The notes: a model not told the origin generated them from the sequence alone. DNA of 64,000 nt from Segatella copri (GCF_015074785.1 NZ_CP042464.1:1-64000); one strand, 5' to 3'; numbered from the stretch's first letter, positions 24,990 through 37,259 are shown. Translations and numbers: made by a program.

Positions 24990-26345
24990 ATGAAACATAT
25001 CAGATATTATATCATGGCGTTGCTCACCCTGCCACTGATGGCATCTTGCGGCGATGATGATTACAGTGCGCCTACTCCTGCCGGTAATCCTGTGATGAGC
25101 TGTACAGCTCCTGCTACAGCTGTATGGATGGGCGATGAAGTGGAGGTGAAAGTAAACTGCAAGGATGAGGGAGGCGTGGCTCTCTCTACCTTGAAAGCAA
25201 ACCTCCTGTTTAGTGGGCAGAGTGTAGATGAAACTACCATCCGTACCAAGGAGGCTGGTGAATATACAGTCAAACTGAAAGTGCCTTATGCACAGAATGT
25301 TCCTGATGGAAAGGTGGATATTCAACTTACTCTGCAGAATGTATCAACTAAATCGAATACAGAGACCTTGTCGTTTGACATCAAGCGCCCTCACTTCAAC
25401 AATCTGCAGTTTGTGAGTGCTGATGGTGTTAAATATGACATGACAGAGAAAAGCGACTTTGTTTATCAGGCTGTTCTTCCTAGCAGCAAGAAGACCTTCA
25501 AGGGATATTTTGCAACGAAGGATGGAAAGTTTGTCTTCGGTTCCAGCACAGGTAAGGATATCAGTTTGGGAGAAACAGGCAACTTCAACTTCACTTCTGA
25601 GAATATGAGCGATGTAGTTGTCACTTTCGATGCCAAGAACTATACGGCTGGTCCTACCGATGTATTGCCGGTTACCATCCTTGATTTTGCCGATTCTGAT
25701 GCAGGCAAGACTTGGGTGGGTGATATCAAGCAAGGTGCTACCTGTAACCTTACTATCAACGGCAATAATCTGCCAGATGACTGGTATTATGACAGCGACT
25801 GGTTCCAGAAAGAAGAGGATGGAAGCTATACTTTCAAGGCTATTACCGGCAGATATACTATTTTGGCAGACTTCACCCATAAGTCATTCCGCATCTGGAC
25901 TATGAATGGAAGTGAGCCTATGTCACTGAATGGCGATGGTACTGGTGCACTCTGGATTATCGGTAATGAAGGTGTCAACAAGCCAACTTGGGACGCTGTA
26001 AATCATGGCTGGTGGACAGGTGTAGATTCTGATGTCTGTCTCACTCCAATCAAGGATAAGGTATATCAGGTTACACTCACCGTTGGTAAGCAGCTCAGAG
26101 CTACTGATGTAAACTTCAAGTTCTTCGGTCAGGCAGACTGGGGTATTGAGTTCAAGGGTAAGGATCACAGCCATCTCATCTCAACTGAGAGCGAGGTATT
26201 CGGCATCGGTGACGGTAACGGCCACGACAACGGCAATGTTTATCTGAAAGATGGAGTAGAACTGAAGGATGGCGAGACATACGTTCTTACAGTTGACTTG
26301 ACTGCCGGTGTAGACAAGGCTGTTCTCAAAGTAGAAAAGAAATAA
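24990..26345 (+). CDS. Surface glycan-binding lipoprotein of PUL 1 (SusE-position protein)
   Basis: A 451-aa protein with a lipoprotein signal (LPLMASCGDDDYS), an N-terminal Ig-like domain (about 35-130) and two further beta-rich domains. The last (WIIGNEGVNKPTWDAVNHGWWTG to the end) is rich in Trp and aromatic residues, as in carbohydrate-binding SusE/SusF-type domains. It is the last gene of the SusC-SusD-GH30 operon and ends before a terminator. The role as accessory surface glycan-binding protein is inferred from position and composition. It resembles proteins placed next to GH30 in beta-1,6-glucan loci (DUF5121/5125-like; not searched). Confidence 0.8.
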   Translation: MKHIRYYIMALLTLPLMASCGDDDYSAPTPAGNPVMSCTAPATAVWMGDEVEVKVNCKDEGGVALSTLKANLLFSGQSVDETTIRTKEAGEYTVKLKVPYAQNVPDGKVDIQLTLQNVSTKSNTETLSFDIKRPHFNNLQFVSADGVKYDMTEKSDFVYQAVLPSSKKTFKGYFATKDGKFVFGSSTGKDISLGETGNFNFTSENMSDVVVTFDAKNYTAGPTDVLPVTILDFADSDAGKTWVGDIKQGATCNLTINGNNLPDDWYYDSDWFQKEEDGSYTFKAITGRYTILADFTHKSFRIWTMNGSEPMSLNGDGTGALWIIGNEGVNKPTWDAVNHGWWTGVDSDVCLTPIKDKVYQVTLTVGKQLRATDVNFKFFGQADWGIEFKGKDHSHLISTESEVFGIGDGNGHDNGNVYLKDGVELKDGETYVLTVDLTAGVDKAVLKVEKK

Positions 26346-26415
26346 TATGTAGGTTTATAATCATCCATAAGCATTTTAGGTTTTAGTTTGATAATTTAGG
26401 TATAAAGCTTTGTTT

Positions 26416-26453
26416 AAGGCTGCTCCAAACCTTTTGGGGCAGCCTTTTTTTTG
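26416..26453 (+). terminator. Terminator of the PUL 1 operon
   Basis: AAGGCTGCTCC / GGGGCAGCCTT stem followed by eight Ts, 71 bp after the last PUL 1 gene. Confidence 0.9.
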
Positions 26454-26554
26454 AGAGGTGCAAGGATGTAAGAACAATAAAAGTAAAAAAGAATATCAAA
26501 AAAATGCTATAAAATTTGGAAATATACTCAAAAAACTATACCTTTGTCTCTTGA

Positions 26555-28291
<1,737 letters not shown>

Positions 28292-28301
28292 TATATAAAA
28301 T

Positions 28302-28340
28302 CAAAGAGGGTGTGTCATAAAAACAGACATACCCTCTTTG
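28302..28340. terminator. Bidirectional terminator
   Basis: CAAAGAGGGTGTGTC (28302-28316) and GACATACCCTCTTTG (28326-28340) form a near-perfect stem with a T-run. It lies between the convergent regulator and aminopeptidase genes. Confidence 0.9.
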
Positions 28341-28347
28341 TTTTTTA

Positions 28348-29634
28348 TTACAACTGATAGAACTTGGTGAAAGCCTTCACGCAATATTCGTGGTCGATAA
28401 CGCTACCGGTTTCGCGGCAACTGTGCATAGCGAGGATGGCATTGCCCATATCCACACCCTTCAATGGGATGGAAGAGGCGAGGATATTGCCCAAGGTGCT
28501 GCCACCTGCTACATCGCTGTGGTTTACGAAACGCTGGCATGGTACACCGGCAGCATCGCAGATGTTGGCGAAGATGGCTGCTGATACAGCATCGCTCGCA
28601 TACTTTTGGGCTGCATTGAACTTGATGACAGGACCACCGCCCAACTTAGGATGATTCGTAGGGTCGAATTTTTCGCTATAGTTAGGATGCCAGGCATGCG
28701 CATTATCGGCTGAAATCATGAAGGCACGCTCTACTGCCTGATAATAAGCCTCTTCTGTATGGCTCTGTGCCAGGGCGATGCGCTGGAGCATATATGAAAG
28801 GAATGGACTTCCGGCTCCCTGTTTGGTCTGAGACCCCGTCTCTTCATTATCGAAGATGGCGAGAACCTGGGTGGTATCATTGGCATCAGATGCAATCATC
28901 GCCTCTACACCAGCCCAGCACATAGACAGGTCGTCGAGTCTGCCTGAAGAGATAAACTCATCGTGTACACCGAAGGTGCAGGCTGGAGTGGCATCAGCCA
29001 GATAGAGATCGAAATCAAGAACATTCTCTTTCTGGATATTCAGTTCTCTGGTTATCACATTCATCAGGAGGTTACCCTTCTCCAGTTCATCATTGATGAT
29101 GCCGAGGATAGGGAGCACATCCTTCTGCTTGCTCAACTTCACACCATCGTTTACCTGACGGTTGAAGTGGATAGCGAGATTGCTGATCTGCAGCAATGGG
29201 CGCTTCACATGAAGAAGGAGCGTCTGGGGATTCATCGCATTCTCGCCCTTCACGATAACTCTACCTGCCAGAGTGAGCGGACGGTCGAACCAGGTTGACA
29301 TGATAGGACCACCATAAACTTCGGTATTCAGTTTCACGATGCCACCCTCGCAAAGCATCTCAGCATTTGGCTTGATGCGGAAGGTAGGCGAATCGCAGTG
29401 GGCGCAGATCATGTGGAAACCAGCATCTGCCAAAGGCTTCTTTCCGATTTGGAAGGCGTAGATGGAAGAGTCGTTCTTGGTAACGAAGAACTTTTCACCC
29501 GCTTCAATCTTGCCCAAAGGCTCCTGTGGGTTCATACGGCGGAACCCGTTCTTCTCCAATTCCTCGGAGATATTCTTTACTGCCAGGAAATTCACTGGCG
29601 ATGCGTCTAGAAAGGATAATAATCTTTTGATCAT
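28348..29634 (-). CDS. apeB: M18 family aminopeptidase
   Basis: A 428-aa cytoplasmic zinc aminopeptidase of the M18 (aspartyl aminopeptidase-like) family, removing N-terminal residues from peptides. Motifs seen include the metal-ligand segment HMICAHCDSPTFRIKPN (about 77-92), FDNEETGSQTKQGAGSPF (about 260-277, containing the catalytic/ligand Glu pair) and the C-terminal NAILAMHSCRETGSVIDHEY with a metal-binding His. The length matches the family. Its last 22 codons recur as a fragment at 15798-15863. The promoter (TATCTTTG on the minus strand, 29662-29669) is divergent from that of the hybrid regulator. It is unrelated to the surrounding PULs and separates them. Confidence 0.92.
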   Translation of the reverse strand: MIKRLLSFLDASPVNFLAVKNISEELEKNGFRRMNPQEPLGKIEAGEKFFVTKNDSSIYAFQIGKKPLADAGFHMICAHCDSPTFRIKPNAEMLCEGGIVKLNTEVYGGPIMSTWFDRPLTLAGRVIVKGENAMNPQTLLLHVKRPLLQISNLAIHFNRQVNDGVKLSKQKDVLPILGIINDELEKGNLLMNVITRELNIQKENVLDFDLYLADATPACTFGVHDEFISSGRLDDLSMCWAGVEAMIASDANDTTQVLAIFDNEETGSQTKQGAGSPFLSYMLQRIALAQSHTEEAYYQAVERAFMISADNAHAWHPNYSEKFDPTNHPKLGGGPVIKFNAAQKYASDAVSAAIFANICDAAGVPCQRFVNHSDVAGGSTLGNILASSIPLKGVDMGNAILAMHSCRETGSVIDHEYCVKAFTKFYQL

Positions 29635-29661
29635 AGTCTATATCTTTATATTAATATCTTG

Positions 29662-29731
29662 CAAAGATAATAGATTTTTTTCATTTTATCTCATTATTCT
29701 ATTTGTTTTTCATTTTTTTGTATTATCTTTG
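29662..29731. promoter_or_regulatory. Divergent promoters of apeB and the hybrid regulator
   Basis: Minus-strand -7 box TATCTTTG (29662-29669) for apeB. On the plus strand, TTTG (29702-29705), an 18-bp spacer and TATCTTTG (29724-29731) serve the regulator. Confidence 0.7.
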
Positions 29732-29758
29732 TCTCCAAATAAGATCAATGAATGAATT

Positions 29759-32700
29759 ATGAAACGATATAAATCCTGCACTCTGATTATATTGCTGCTG
29801 TTGGCATCGGCTCTTCAGGCATATGCGCATATTTCCAGAAATATGTTCATGCTTTCCAATCTCAATACTGACAATGGTCTTTCCTGCCCTCGAGTTTATT
29901 CTATTGTCGAGGCAGAGGATGGTGCCATGTGGATAAGTACTAAGCGTGGAGTTGACCGATATAATGGGCAACAGGTAACCAATTATACTTTATACACAGA
30001 GATGCCGTATAGTGATGCTAGTGGTAGAAGTATTAAACTGACTAAGGATGCGCAACATCTGATTTACGCCTACGACAACAAGGGAAAGGTGTATATATAT
30101 GATAAGAGGAAAGATACATTTGTCTTGAAATGTAATCTTCAGCATATTTTAGGTGGAAGTATCGTGTTGAACGAACTGTTGGTAGACGGAAAGGGCAATT
30201 TCTGGTTAGCTATGGATAGAGGCATTTATTGCTTATCAGCAGCTACTGATGGAAAGGAGATAGTTCGGGAGACAGCTAAGGGTAGGTTTGTATTGAAAAA
30301 TACCTATATTAATCATATCCAATTTATAGGTCAGAAACTCTTGATAGGAACATTTAAAGATGTTTATTGCTATTCGATGTCTGCCCGGAAGTTAGAAAAG
30401 AAGATTAGTGGCAGTTCTGTAGTATCTTCTTATCATGATATTGTGGGACATCGTATCTGGCTGGGTACTTTTCACGAAGGAGTTAAAGTAGTGGATGATC
30501 GTACTTGGAAGCTGATAAAATCTGCTGATTTCCAATCTTTGCAAAACATTCCTAAAATTCCAGTACGTTCAATCATTTTATATGATAAGCAGACTCTTCT
30601 GATGGCTGTAGATGGAGCTGGAATATATGCTTATGACAGTTCGAATAAACAAACCAAGCTCTTGCTTGATACAGATGGACGTTCGGGTAACGTGCTGAAT
30701 GGTAATGGATTATATACCTTGTGCTGCGATCGTTTCGGCGATTTATGGACAGGCTCTTACTCGGGAGGAGTAGATTTGGCAATACCGATGAAACATACAT
30801 TGGAATATATCACACATGAATATCTCAACAATCAATCACTGATAGATAATTGTGTGAACGATGTTTTCCAAAGCCGTGATGGGAAAATATGGTATGCCAC
30901 AGATAAAGGAGTAAGTGTTTATGATGCGCAGACTCGTCTTTGGCATCATGGATTATATAATAAAGTGGCGCTTACGATTTGTCAGACTGTAGACGGCAGA
31001 ATTCTGGTTGGTACCTATGGTAATGGCGTATATCAGGTTCATGCTGATGGCACTAGTATGCCTGCTTATTCTGTGGAAACAGGAATGTTGAAGAGTGATT
31101 ACGTATTCAGTCTTTTTACTGATAGCGATGGTAATATTTGGGTGGGATGTTTGGATGGAGATATGGCTTGTTTCCCTTCAGATAAATATAATTTGAATGG
31201 AACGGGAAAGTCGGTATTCTATCTGCCTGTCAACGAAGTGCAATGCATCACGGAATCACTGGATAAGCGTTTTATTGCTGTAGGAACTTCGCATGGAGGC
31301 TATTTGATTGATAAGCGTGAACCTTTGCATCCTCGTCGTTTCTTTTATCCTGAACAGTATCCCGAAAAAGACATTAATTTGTTTGTCAACAGTATGGCTT
31401 TTCAGGATTCCCGTCATATCTGGATCGGAACGGATGGAGGAGGACTCTATGATTATGATTTCCTGACAAAGAAGTTTAAGCGTTATACTAATCAGGACGC
31501 TTTGCCTTCTAATACTGTTTATGGACTTATAAAAGGTATTAATGGCAATTTGTGGATCAGTACGGATAAAGGATTGGCGTTCATGAAACAGGGGAAGATA
31601 GTAAACCTCAATATCTTTAAGGGAATGGAACGTGAGTATAACCGGATGTCTGTTGCGTGTACTTCAGATGGCAGGGTGCTTTTTGGCAGCAACGATGGAG
31701 TTGTCGCTTTGACTCCTATGTTTGCCAAAGGTTTGAATTATGCCGCTCCACTTCGTATTCATAGTGTTGAGGTTGAAGGTGTCGAACGTTCCGATCACTG
31801 GGATGAATGTCTCTTTGAAATGTTGAAGGAAGGCAAATTGAAACTTAGCCATAATGAGAATACGCTGGTTGTTTCTTTCGAGAGTATTAATTATCAATAC
31901 CAGTATGATATCCAATATCAATATTATTTGGAAGGATACGACCGTAATTGGAGTAAACCATCTTCTAATCAGTTGGCACGATTTGTAAATTTGCCTTCGG
32001 GCAGCTATGTGCTTCATGTAAAGGCTATTTGCAGAAGTAATGGTAGAGAATTGGGAGAAACAACTTTGGAAATTCATATAGCCCAACCTTGGTGGAATAC
32101 CTGGTGGGCATGGATTATCTATCTCTGTATTTTTGCTGCCATCTTATATTTTGTCTGGCAGTATTACAAAGAGCGCTTACAGCGAAAGTATTATGATGAG
32201 AAAATCAATTTCTTCGTTAATACTGCCCATAACATACGTACTCCTTTGAGTCTCGTGTTGGCTCCTCTTGATAATCTGGCTAATGATTCCAACTTGAGTG
32301 AGAAAAGCCGTGGATTCTTGGATATGGCGCATCGCAACGGCAACAAACTGTTGAAGATGGTTACAGAATTGCTTGACTTCCAAAAGGTAGAGCAGTCTGC
32401 CGAACAGGTTCGCCTGCAAGATATAGAATTGCCGATGCTTTTACGTGTGCAGTTGGAAAAGTTTGTATTGGCAGCTCAGGAGAAGCATATTCAATTGTGT
32501 ATTGAAACGTGTCCGCAGCAACAGATTCATTCTGATGTCAAAATGATGGATCTGATATTGGAAAATCTTCTCTCGAATGCTATCAAATATACACCTCAAG
32601 GTGGAAAGGTTACGTTGTCGGCTTCTGTTGAAGGTAAGATGGCTATGATTCATGTATGTGATACAGGTATAGGTATTCCAAAGGCCGAAATTAAGAGTAT

Positions 32701-33892
32701 CTTCAAGACCTTCTTCAGGGCTTCTAATGCGATAAATTCTCAGGAAATGGGAAGTGGATTAGGACTGATGCTTACACGGAAGCTTGTAGAGAAATTAGGA
32801 GGAAAGCTTAGTTTCGTAAGTGAGGAAGGAAAGGGTACTACTTTCTGTGTGAAGGTGCCATTAGGTAATGTAACAGATTCTTCTGTTCGGCTTGTAGGAG
32901 AAAAGAAAAATGTTGCAACTGAATCTTCTTTAGCTGAAGATAAGCATGATGAAACTTGCCAGACTGTGTCTTCTGCGGTTCTGCAGGATGCTGATGTTTC
33001 AACAGATACACTTCTTTTTGTCGATGACAATGAAGATCTTCGCAAATATATCAGAATGACTTTTGGTGATTCTTATCAGGTAGTTGATGTGGAGAGTGCA
33101 GAGGCTGCCTTGAAATATTTGAAAGAGGGCGGGGTATGTGATATCGTTGTATCTGATGTCATGATGCCGGGAATGCACGGAGATGAGTTCTGTCGCAGCA
33201 TCAAGGAAAATAAGGAAACATCATGGCTACCTGTTATCCTGCTGACTGCTAAGGCTGGTCGTGACTTTATGATAGAGGGACTCGGACTTGGTGCTGATGA
33301 CTATATAGCCAAGCCATTCGATACTGCTATTCTTGCGAGTAAGGTTGCCAGTATTTTGAAGAATCGTCGCCGGTTGAGTCAGTATTATATGGACAGAAGC
33401 CTTGCTCTTGTTAGAGGAGAGGTTGCTTCTGAGTCTGCTTCTTCCGAGCAGATTGTGGGTTCTGCTTCTTCCAATGAACACTTGGAACCTACTGGAGTTT
33501 CTGAAGAGAAAAAGGATGATACTGTCTTGAATAAGCAAGGTCAGACATTCGAAAATGTGGCAGAAGCTGTTCTGGATCCACAAGACCAGGCTTTTGTAGA
33601 TAAAGCTACCCGTTTGGTGTTGACTCATCTGAGCGACACAGACTTTAATATCGACCGACTCTGTAGAGAGATGGCGATGAGCAGAACGCTTTTCTATGGT
33701 AGACTGAAGACTCTTACGGGCCAAAGTCCGCAGGATTTTATGCGTTTGATACGTCTGGAGCAGGCTGCAATCTTCCTGAAACAGGGGGATAGTGTGCTGG
33801 ATGTATCTGTGAAAGCCGGTTTTGTAAATGTGAAGTACTTTAGTACTGTATTTAAAAAGCACTTTGGAGTTTCTCCAAGTAAGTATCTGTAA
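29759..33892 (+). CDS. Hybrid two-component system sensor/regulator (PUL 2 activator)
   Basis: A 1377-aa one-protein signalling system. Order: signal peptide (SALQAYA); about 750 residues of two-component beta-propeller repeats (for example GNIWVGCLDG and RHIWIGTDGGGLYDYD); a Y_Y_Y domain; a membrane helix (about 781-803, WWAWIIYLCIFAAILYFVW); and a histidine kinase with phospho-acceptor His in NTAHNIRTP (about 823) and ATP-binding boxes ENLLSNAIKYTP and GSGLGLML. A receiver domain (VDDNEDL, Asp in VVSDVMMPG near 1132, Lys in AKPF) and an AraC-type helix-turn-helix (last 100 residues) complete it. Such proteins bind a breakdown oligosaccharide in the periplasm and switch on the adjacent PUL. 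The nearest same-strand PUL is PUL 2, now separated from it by IS elements. Confidence 0.96.
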   Translation: MKRYKSCTLIILLLLASALQAYAHISRNMFMLSNLNTDNGLSCPRVYSIVEAEDGAMWISTKRGVDRYNGQQVTNYTLYTEMPYSDASGRSIKLTKDAQHLIYAYDNKGKVYIYDKRKDTFVLKCNLQHILGGSIVLNELLVDGKGNFWLAMDRGIYCLSAATDGKEIVRETAKGRFVLKNTYINHIQFIGQKLLIGTFKDVYCYSMSARKLEKKISGSSVVSSYHDIVGHRIWLGTFHEGVKVVDDRTWKLIKSADFQSLQNIPKIPVRSIILYDKQTLLMAVDGAGIYAYDSSNKQTKLLLDTDGRSGNVLNGNGLYTLCCDRFGDLWTGSYSGGVDLAIPMKHTLEYITHEYLNNQSLIDNCVNDVFQSRDGKIWYATDKGVSVYDAQTRLWHHGLYNKVALTICQTVDGRILVGTYGNGVYQVHADGTSMPAYSVETGMLKSDYVFSLFTDSDGNIWVGCLDGDMACFPSDKYNLNGTGKSVFYLPVNEVQCITESLDKRFIAVGTSHGGYLIDKREPLHPRRFFYPEQYPEKDINLFVNSMAFQDSRHIWIGTDGGGLYDYDFLTKKFKRYTNQDALPSNTVYGLIKGINGNLWISTDKGLAFMKQGKIVNLNIFKGMEREYNRMSVACTSDGRVLFGSNDGVVALTPMFAKGLNYAAPLRIHSVEVEGVERSDHWDECLFEMLKEGKLKLSHNENTLVVSFESINYQYQYDIQYQYYLEGYDRNWSKPSSNQLARFVNLPSGSYVLHVKAICRSNGRELGETTLEIHIAQPWWNTWWAWIIYLCIFAAILYFVWQYYKERLQRKYYDEKINFFVNTAHNIRTPLSLVLAPLDNLANDSNLSEKSRGFLDMAHRNGNKLLKMVTELLDFQKVEQSAEQVRLQDIELPMLLRVQLEKFVLAAQEKHIQLCIETCPQQQIHSDVKMMDLILENLLSNAIKYTPQGGKVTLSASVEGKMAMIHVCDTGIGIPKAEIKSIFKTFFRASNAINSQEMGSGLGLMLTRKLVEKLGGKLSFVSEEGKGTTFCVKVPLGNVTDSSVRLVGEKKNVATESSLAEDKHDETCQTVSSAVLQDADVSTDTLLFVDDNEDLRKYIRMTFGDSYQVVDVESAEAALKYLKEGGVCDIVVSDVMMPGMHGDEFCRSIKENKETSWLPVILLTAKAGRDFMIEGLGLGADDYIAKPFDTAILASKVASILKNRRRLSQYYMDRSLALVRGEVASESASSEQIVGSASSNEHLEPTGVSEEKKDDTVLNKQGQTFENVAEAVLDPQDQAFVDKATRLVLTHLSDTDFNIDRLCREMAMSRTLFYGRLKTLTGQSPQDFMRLIRLEQAAIFLKQGDSVLDVSVKAGFVNVKYFSTVFKKHFGVSPSKYL

Positions 33893-33913
33893 ATTAGAGT
33901 TTTAAATTCAAAG

Positions 33914-33958
33914 AAAAGGTTTCTGTTTAAACGATATGTCTGAATTGAAACCTTTTTT
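33914..33958 (+). terminator. Terminator of the hybrid regulator gene
   Basis: AAAAGGTTTC (33914-33923) pairs with GAAACCTTTT (33947-33956), followed by a T-run. Confidence 0.85.
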
Positions 33959-33993
33959 GTTTGTTATCTAACCCTCTGAAAGTTCCTTTTCTT

Positions 33994-34001
33994 TATCTTT
34001 G
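33994..34001 (+). promoter_or_regulatory. Probable original PUL 2 promoter (-7 box)
   Basis: TATCTTTG with no good -33 element, as expected for an activator-dependent PUL promoter. A long leader follows to ATATAAA, where IS copy 2 is inserted at 34064. Without the insertions it would lie about 75 bp upstream of the GH5 start codon. Confidence 0.6.
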
Positions 34002-34063
34002 CAACCAGATTCTGTTAAGTAAGTCAAACAGTTATTTAAAAAACGAAACAATAACAATATAAA

Positions 34064-35656
34064 CCTTAATTCCGCAACACTATAGTTTAATATTATTTAT
34101 AAGTGCCTGAGCAACAAAAAAGTTACCCAGGATTTTGCCATGTCAGAATTTTCACTTACCTTAGTGTTGCGAAAAGAAGACAAGCAAAACTCTAATATGA
34201 CATGGCAAAGATACAAATAAAATCTGAGAAACTCACTCCTTTTGGGGGAATTTTTTCGATTATGGAGCAATTTGATGCTCTTTTAGCTCAAACCATAGAT
34301 TCCACCTTGGGATTGAGATGCACTATGTTTGGTTATCAATATAGCGAGATTCTACGCTCTCTGATGTGCGTATATCTTTGTGGTGGCTCATGCATTGAGG
34401 ATGTTACAACTCACCTGATGAAACATTTGTCTCTTCATCCAACTCTTCGCACTTGCAGCGCAGACACCATATTACGTGCTATCGAAGAACTGACTTTTAA
34501 GAGCATCACCTATAAGTCTGCTTCTGGCAAATCCTATGATTTCAATACTGCAGACAAGATGAACTGCTTACTGGTCAATGCCCTGCTTGCTACTGGTCAA
34601 TTGAAATCCGGTCAAGAGTATGATTTTGACTTTGACCATCAGTTCATTGAAACAGAGAAGTATGATGCAAAACCAACCTACAAGAAGTTCTTGGGCTATA
34701 GTCCAGGCGTAGCTGTCATTAACGACATGATTGTTGGTATTGAAAATAGAGACGGCAACACAAACGTACGCTTCAACCAAAAAGAAACTTTGGAAAGAAT
34801 CTTCAAGCGATTGGAGGCTTCGGAAATATATATTTCTCGTGCCCGCATGGATTGCGGCTCATGTTCGGAGGAAATCGTAGATATGGTAGAGGCTCATTGC
34901 AGGCATTTTTATATTCGTGCCAACAGATGCTCTTCTTTCTACGATTCCATGTTTGCCTTAACTGGATGGAAAACTGTTGAAATCAACGGTATTGAGTTTG
35001 AGTTGAATTCTATCCTTGTTGAGAAATGGAAAGGAAAACCGTATCGTCTTGTCATACAGAGACAAAGGCGAATAGATGGAGACCTTGACATTTGGGAAGG
35101 CGAATATACCTACAGATGTATACTGACTAACGATTACAAGTCGAGTGCAAGAGACATCGTGGAATTCTACAATCTTCGTGGTGGCAAGGAACGCATCTTC
35201 GATGACATGAACAATGGCTTTGGCTGGAATCGATTGCCAAAATCGTTCATGGCACAGAATACTGTATTCCTGCTTATGACAGCTCTCATCAGAAACTTCT
35301 ACAAAGCTATTATGCAGAGATTGAAAACCCATGAATTTGGATTGCGTGCCACCAGCAGAATCAAGACCTTTGTTTTCAAGTTCATCTCTGTTCCTGCGAA
35401 ATGGATTAAGACATCACGTAGGCATGTATTGAACATTTACTCAGACAACAATGCTTATGCCAACCTGTTCAAGACAGACTTTGGTTAAAGACCATGCTTT
35501 TCTGGTTAAACCAGCGTATTACCTCAAGTCGCTTTATGGGGTAAGGGGATTTTGTGTCTGCGACATTTCTGTTGTGCAAGAAATATGTACAATAAAATGA
35601 ATTTTGTCGCTTTGCAAGCAAAATCCCACTAAACCCTATAGGTTGCGGATTTGAGG
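34064..35656 (+). mobile_element. IS1380-family insertion sequence, copy 2
   Basis: A 1593-bp element with the same ends as copy 1, flanked by an exact 5-bp duplication ATAAA (34059-34063 and 35657-35661). The tail after the transposase (35489-35656) is non-coding IS sequence. Confidence 0.93.
34202..35488 (+). CDS. IS1380-family transposase (copy 2)
   Basis: Intact 428-aa transposase, identical in protein sequence to that of copy 4 as far as compared by eye and slightly different from copy 1. It starts at the ATG of MAKIQIKSEK, 138 bp inside the left IS end. This indicates recent activity of the element in this genome. Confidence 0.93.
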   Translation: MAKIQIKSEKLTPFGGIFSIMEQFDALLAQTIDSTLGLRCTMFGYQYSEILRSLMCVYLCGGSCIEDVTTHLMKHLSLHPTLRTCSADTILRAIEELTFKSITYKSASGKSYDFNTADKMNCLLVNALLATGQLKSGQEYDFDFDHQFIETEKYDAKPTYKKFLGYSPGVAVINDMIVGIENRDGNTNVRFNQKETLERIFKRLEASEIYISRARMDCGSCSEEIVDMVEAHCRHFYIRANRCSSFYDSMFALTGWKTVEINGIEFELNSILVEKWKGKPYRLVIQRQRRIDGDLDIWEGEYTYRCILTNDYKSSARDIVEFYNLRGGKERIFDDMNNGFGWNRLPKSFMAQNTVFLLMTALIRNFYKAIMQRLKTHEFGLRATSRIKTFVFKFISVPAKWIKTSRRHVLNIYSDNNAYANLFKTDFG

Positions 35657-35662
35657 ATAAAC

Positions 35663-37259
35663 CCTAAAATCCGCAACTATCATCCAATACACGATTAAGG
35701 GTAGATTTATGAGTCGTTAGTAGCAGCTTTCAGTAAAAAGCAACAGCACAACATCAATATGTAGCCACCATCCCCTTACCCCACGATGCGACTTGAGGTA
35801 ATACGCAGATTCAAACCGGAAAGAAAGGATTCTTATCCGAATTCTGTTTTGAAGGGTTTTGCATAAGCTCGGTTCTCTGTGTAGATATTCAGCACGTATT
35901 GCCTTGCAGTCATGATCCACTTGGCAGGTACGGAGATGAATCTGAAGACAAAAGCCTTTATGCGACTCGTTTTCTTGAGCCCAAAAGCCTTGGTGTCAAG
36001 CCTGCTCATGATGGTCTTGTAGAAATTGTGTATCAATGCAGTAAGCAGAAGAAAGACAGTATTCTCCGCCATGAATGACTTGGGGAGCCTGCTCCAACCG
36101 AATCCGTTGTTCATGTCGTCAAAGATACGTTCCTTGCCGCCACGCAGATTGTAGAATTCAACAATGTCCCTTGTCGATGACTTGTAATCGTTGGTCAGAA
36201 TACAACGGTAAGTGTATTCGCCTTCCCACAGGTCAAGGTCGCCACTGTTGCGTCTTTGTCTCTGGATGACAAGACGATAGCACTTGCCTTCCCATTTCTC
36301 AACGAGAATGGAATTGAGTTCGAACTGGATGCCGTTAATCTCCTCCGTCTTCCATCCTCTCAGAGCAAAGATGTCATTGTAGAGCGAACTGCATCGGTTG
36401 GCACGGATGTAGAAATGTTTGCAATGCTTCTCTATCTCACTGACGATTTCCTTCGAGCAGGAACCGCAGTCTGCCCTGAAGCGATTTACACGGATGTTCT
36501 GGGATTCCAGAAGAGCGAAGAATCTCTTATGGGTGTCTGCCTGATGAAAACGCACATTCGTGTTACCATCGCTGTTCTCGATATAGACTATCTTGTCACC
36601 GATAACATATACGCCAGGCCTGTAGCCGAGGAACTTTTTGTAGGTCGGTTTTGCATCATACTTCTCCGTTTCAAGGAACTGATGGTCAAAGTCAACATCG
36701 TATTCCTCAATTTCCTTCAACTCGCCTGTAGAAACCAAAGCGTTTATAAGCAATGTGTTGAGTTTGTCTGCAGTATTGAAATCATAGGTCTTGCCTTGGT
36801 CGGAAGTATAGGAGATGTTTTCCTGTGTCAGTTCCTTGATGGCTCTGAGGATGGTATCAGAGCTGCATGTACGAAGGGTAGGATGATACGAGAGATGGCG
36901 CATCAGTTGTGACGTTACATCTTCCACGCATGAGCCGCCACAGAAATAAACGCTCATCAGCGAACGGACTATCTCGCTGAACTGATATCCGAAGATACTG
37001 CTGCATCTCTGACCCAGTGTTGAGTCGATAACGGGTGAAAGCATGGAGTCAAATTTCTCCATGATTGAAAAAATTCCTCCAAAAGGTGTGAGTTTCTCAG
37101 ATTTAATTTGTATTTTTGCCATGTCATATTAGAGTTTTGTTTGTTTTCTTTTTGCAACACTAAGATAAGTGAAAATTCTGACATGGCAAAATCCTGGGCA
37201 ACTTTTTGTTGCTCAGGAACTTATAAATAAAGTTAAATTATAGTGTTGCGGAATTAAGG
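35663..37259 (-). mobile_element. IS1380-family insertion sequence, copy 3 (divergent)
   Basis: An element of about 1597 bp, ends CCTAAAATCCGCAAC (35663) and ...GTTGCGGAATTAAGG (37259). Related to but clearly diverged from copies 1, 2 and 4. It forms the left arm of the composite transposon and truncates the cargo gene. Confidence 0.88.
35833..37122 (-). CDS. IS1380-family transposase (copy 3, divergent)
   Basis: An intact 429-aa transposase sharing the MAKIQIKSEKLTPFGGIFSI start and C-terminal half with the others. It differs widely in residues 20-250 (for example KFDSMLSPVIDSTLGQRCSS and VNRFRADCGSCSKEI). It may recognise the ends of both IS types, which would explain joint transposition with copy 4. 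Confidence 0.92.
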   Translation of the reverse strand: MAKIQIKSEKLTPFGGIFSIMEKFDSMLSPVIDSTLGQRCSSIFGYQFSEIVRSLMSVYFCGGSCVEDVTSQLMRHLSYHPTLRTCSSDTILRAIKELTQENISYTSDQGKTYDFNTADKLNTLLINALVSTGELKEIEEYDVDFDHQFLETEKYDAKPTYKKFLGYRPGVYVIGDKIVYIENSDGNTNVRFHQADTHKRFFALLESQNIRVNRFRADCGSCSKEIVSEIEKHCKHFYIRANRCSSLYNDIFALRGWKTEEINGIQFELNSILVEKWEGKCYRLVIQRQRRNSGDLDLWEGEYTYRCILTNDYKSSTRDIVEFYNLRGGKERIFDDMNNGFGWSRLPKSFMAENTVFLLLTALIHNFYKTIMSRLDTKAFGLKKTSRIKAFVFRFISVPAKWIMTARQYVLNIYTENRAYAKPFKTEFG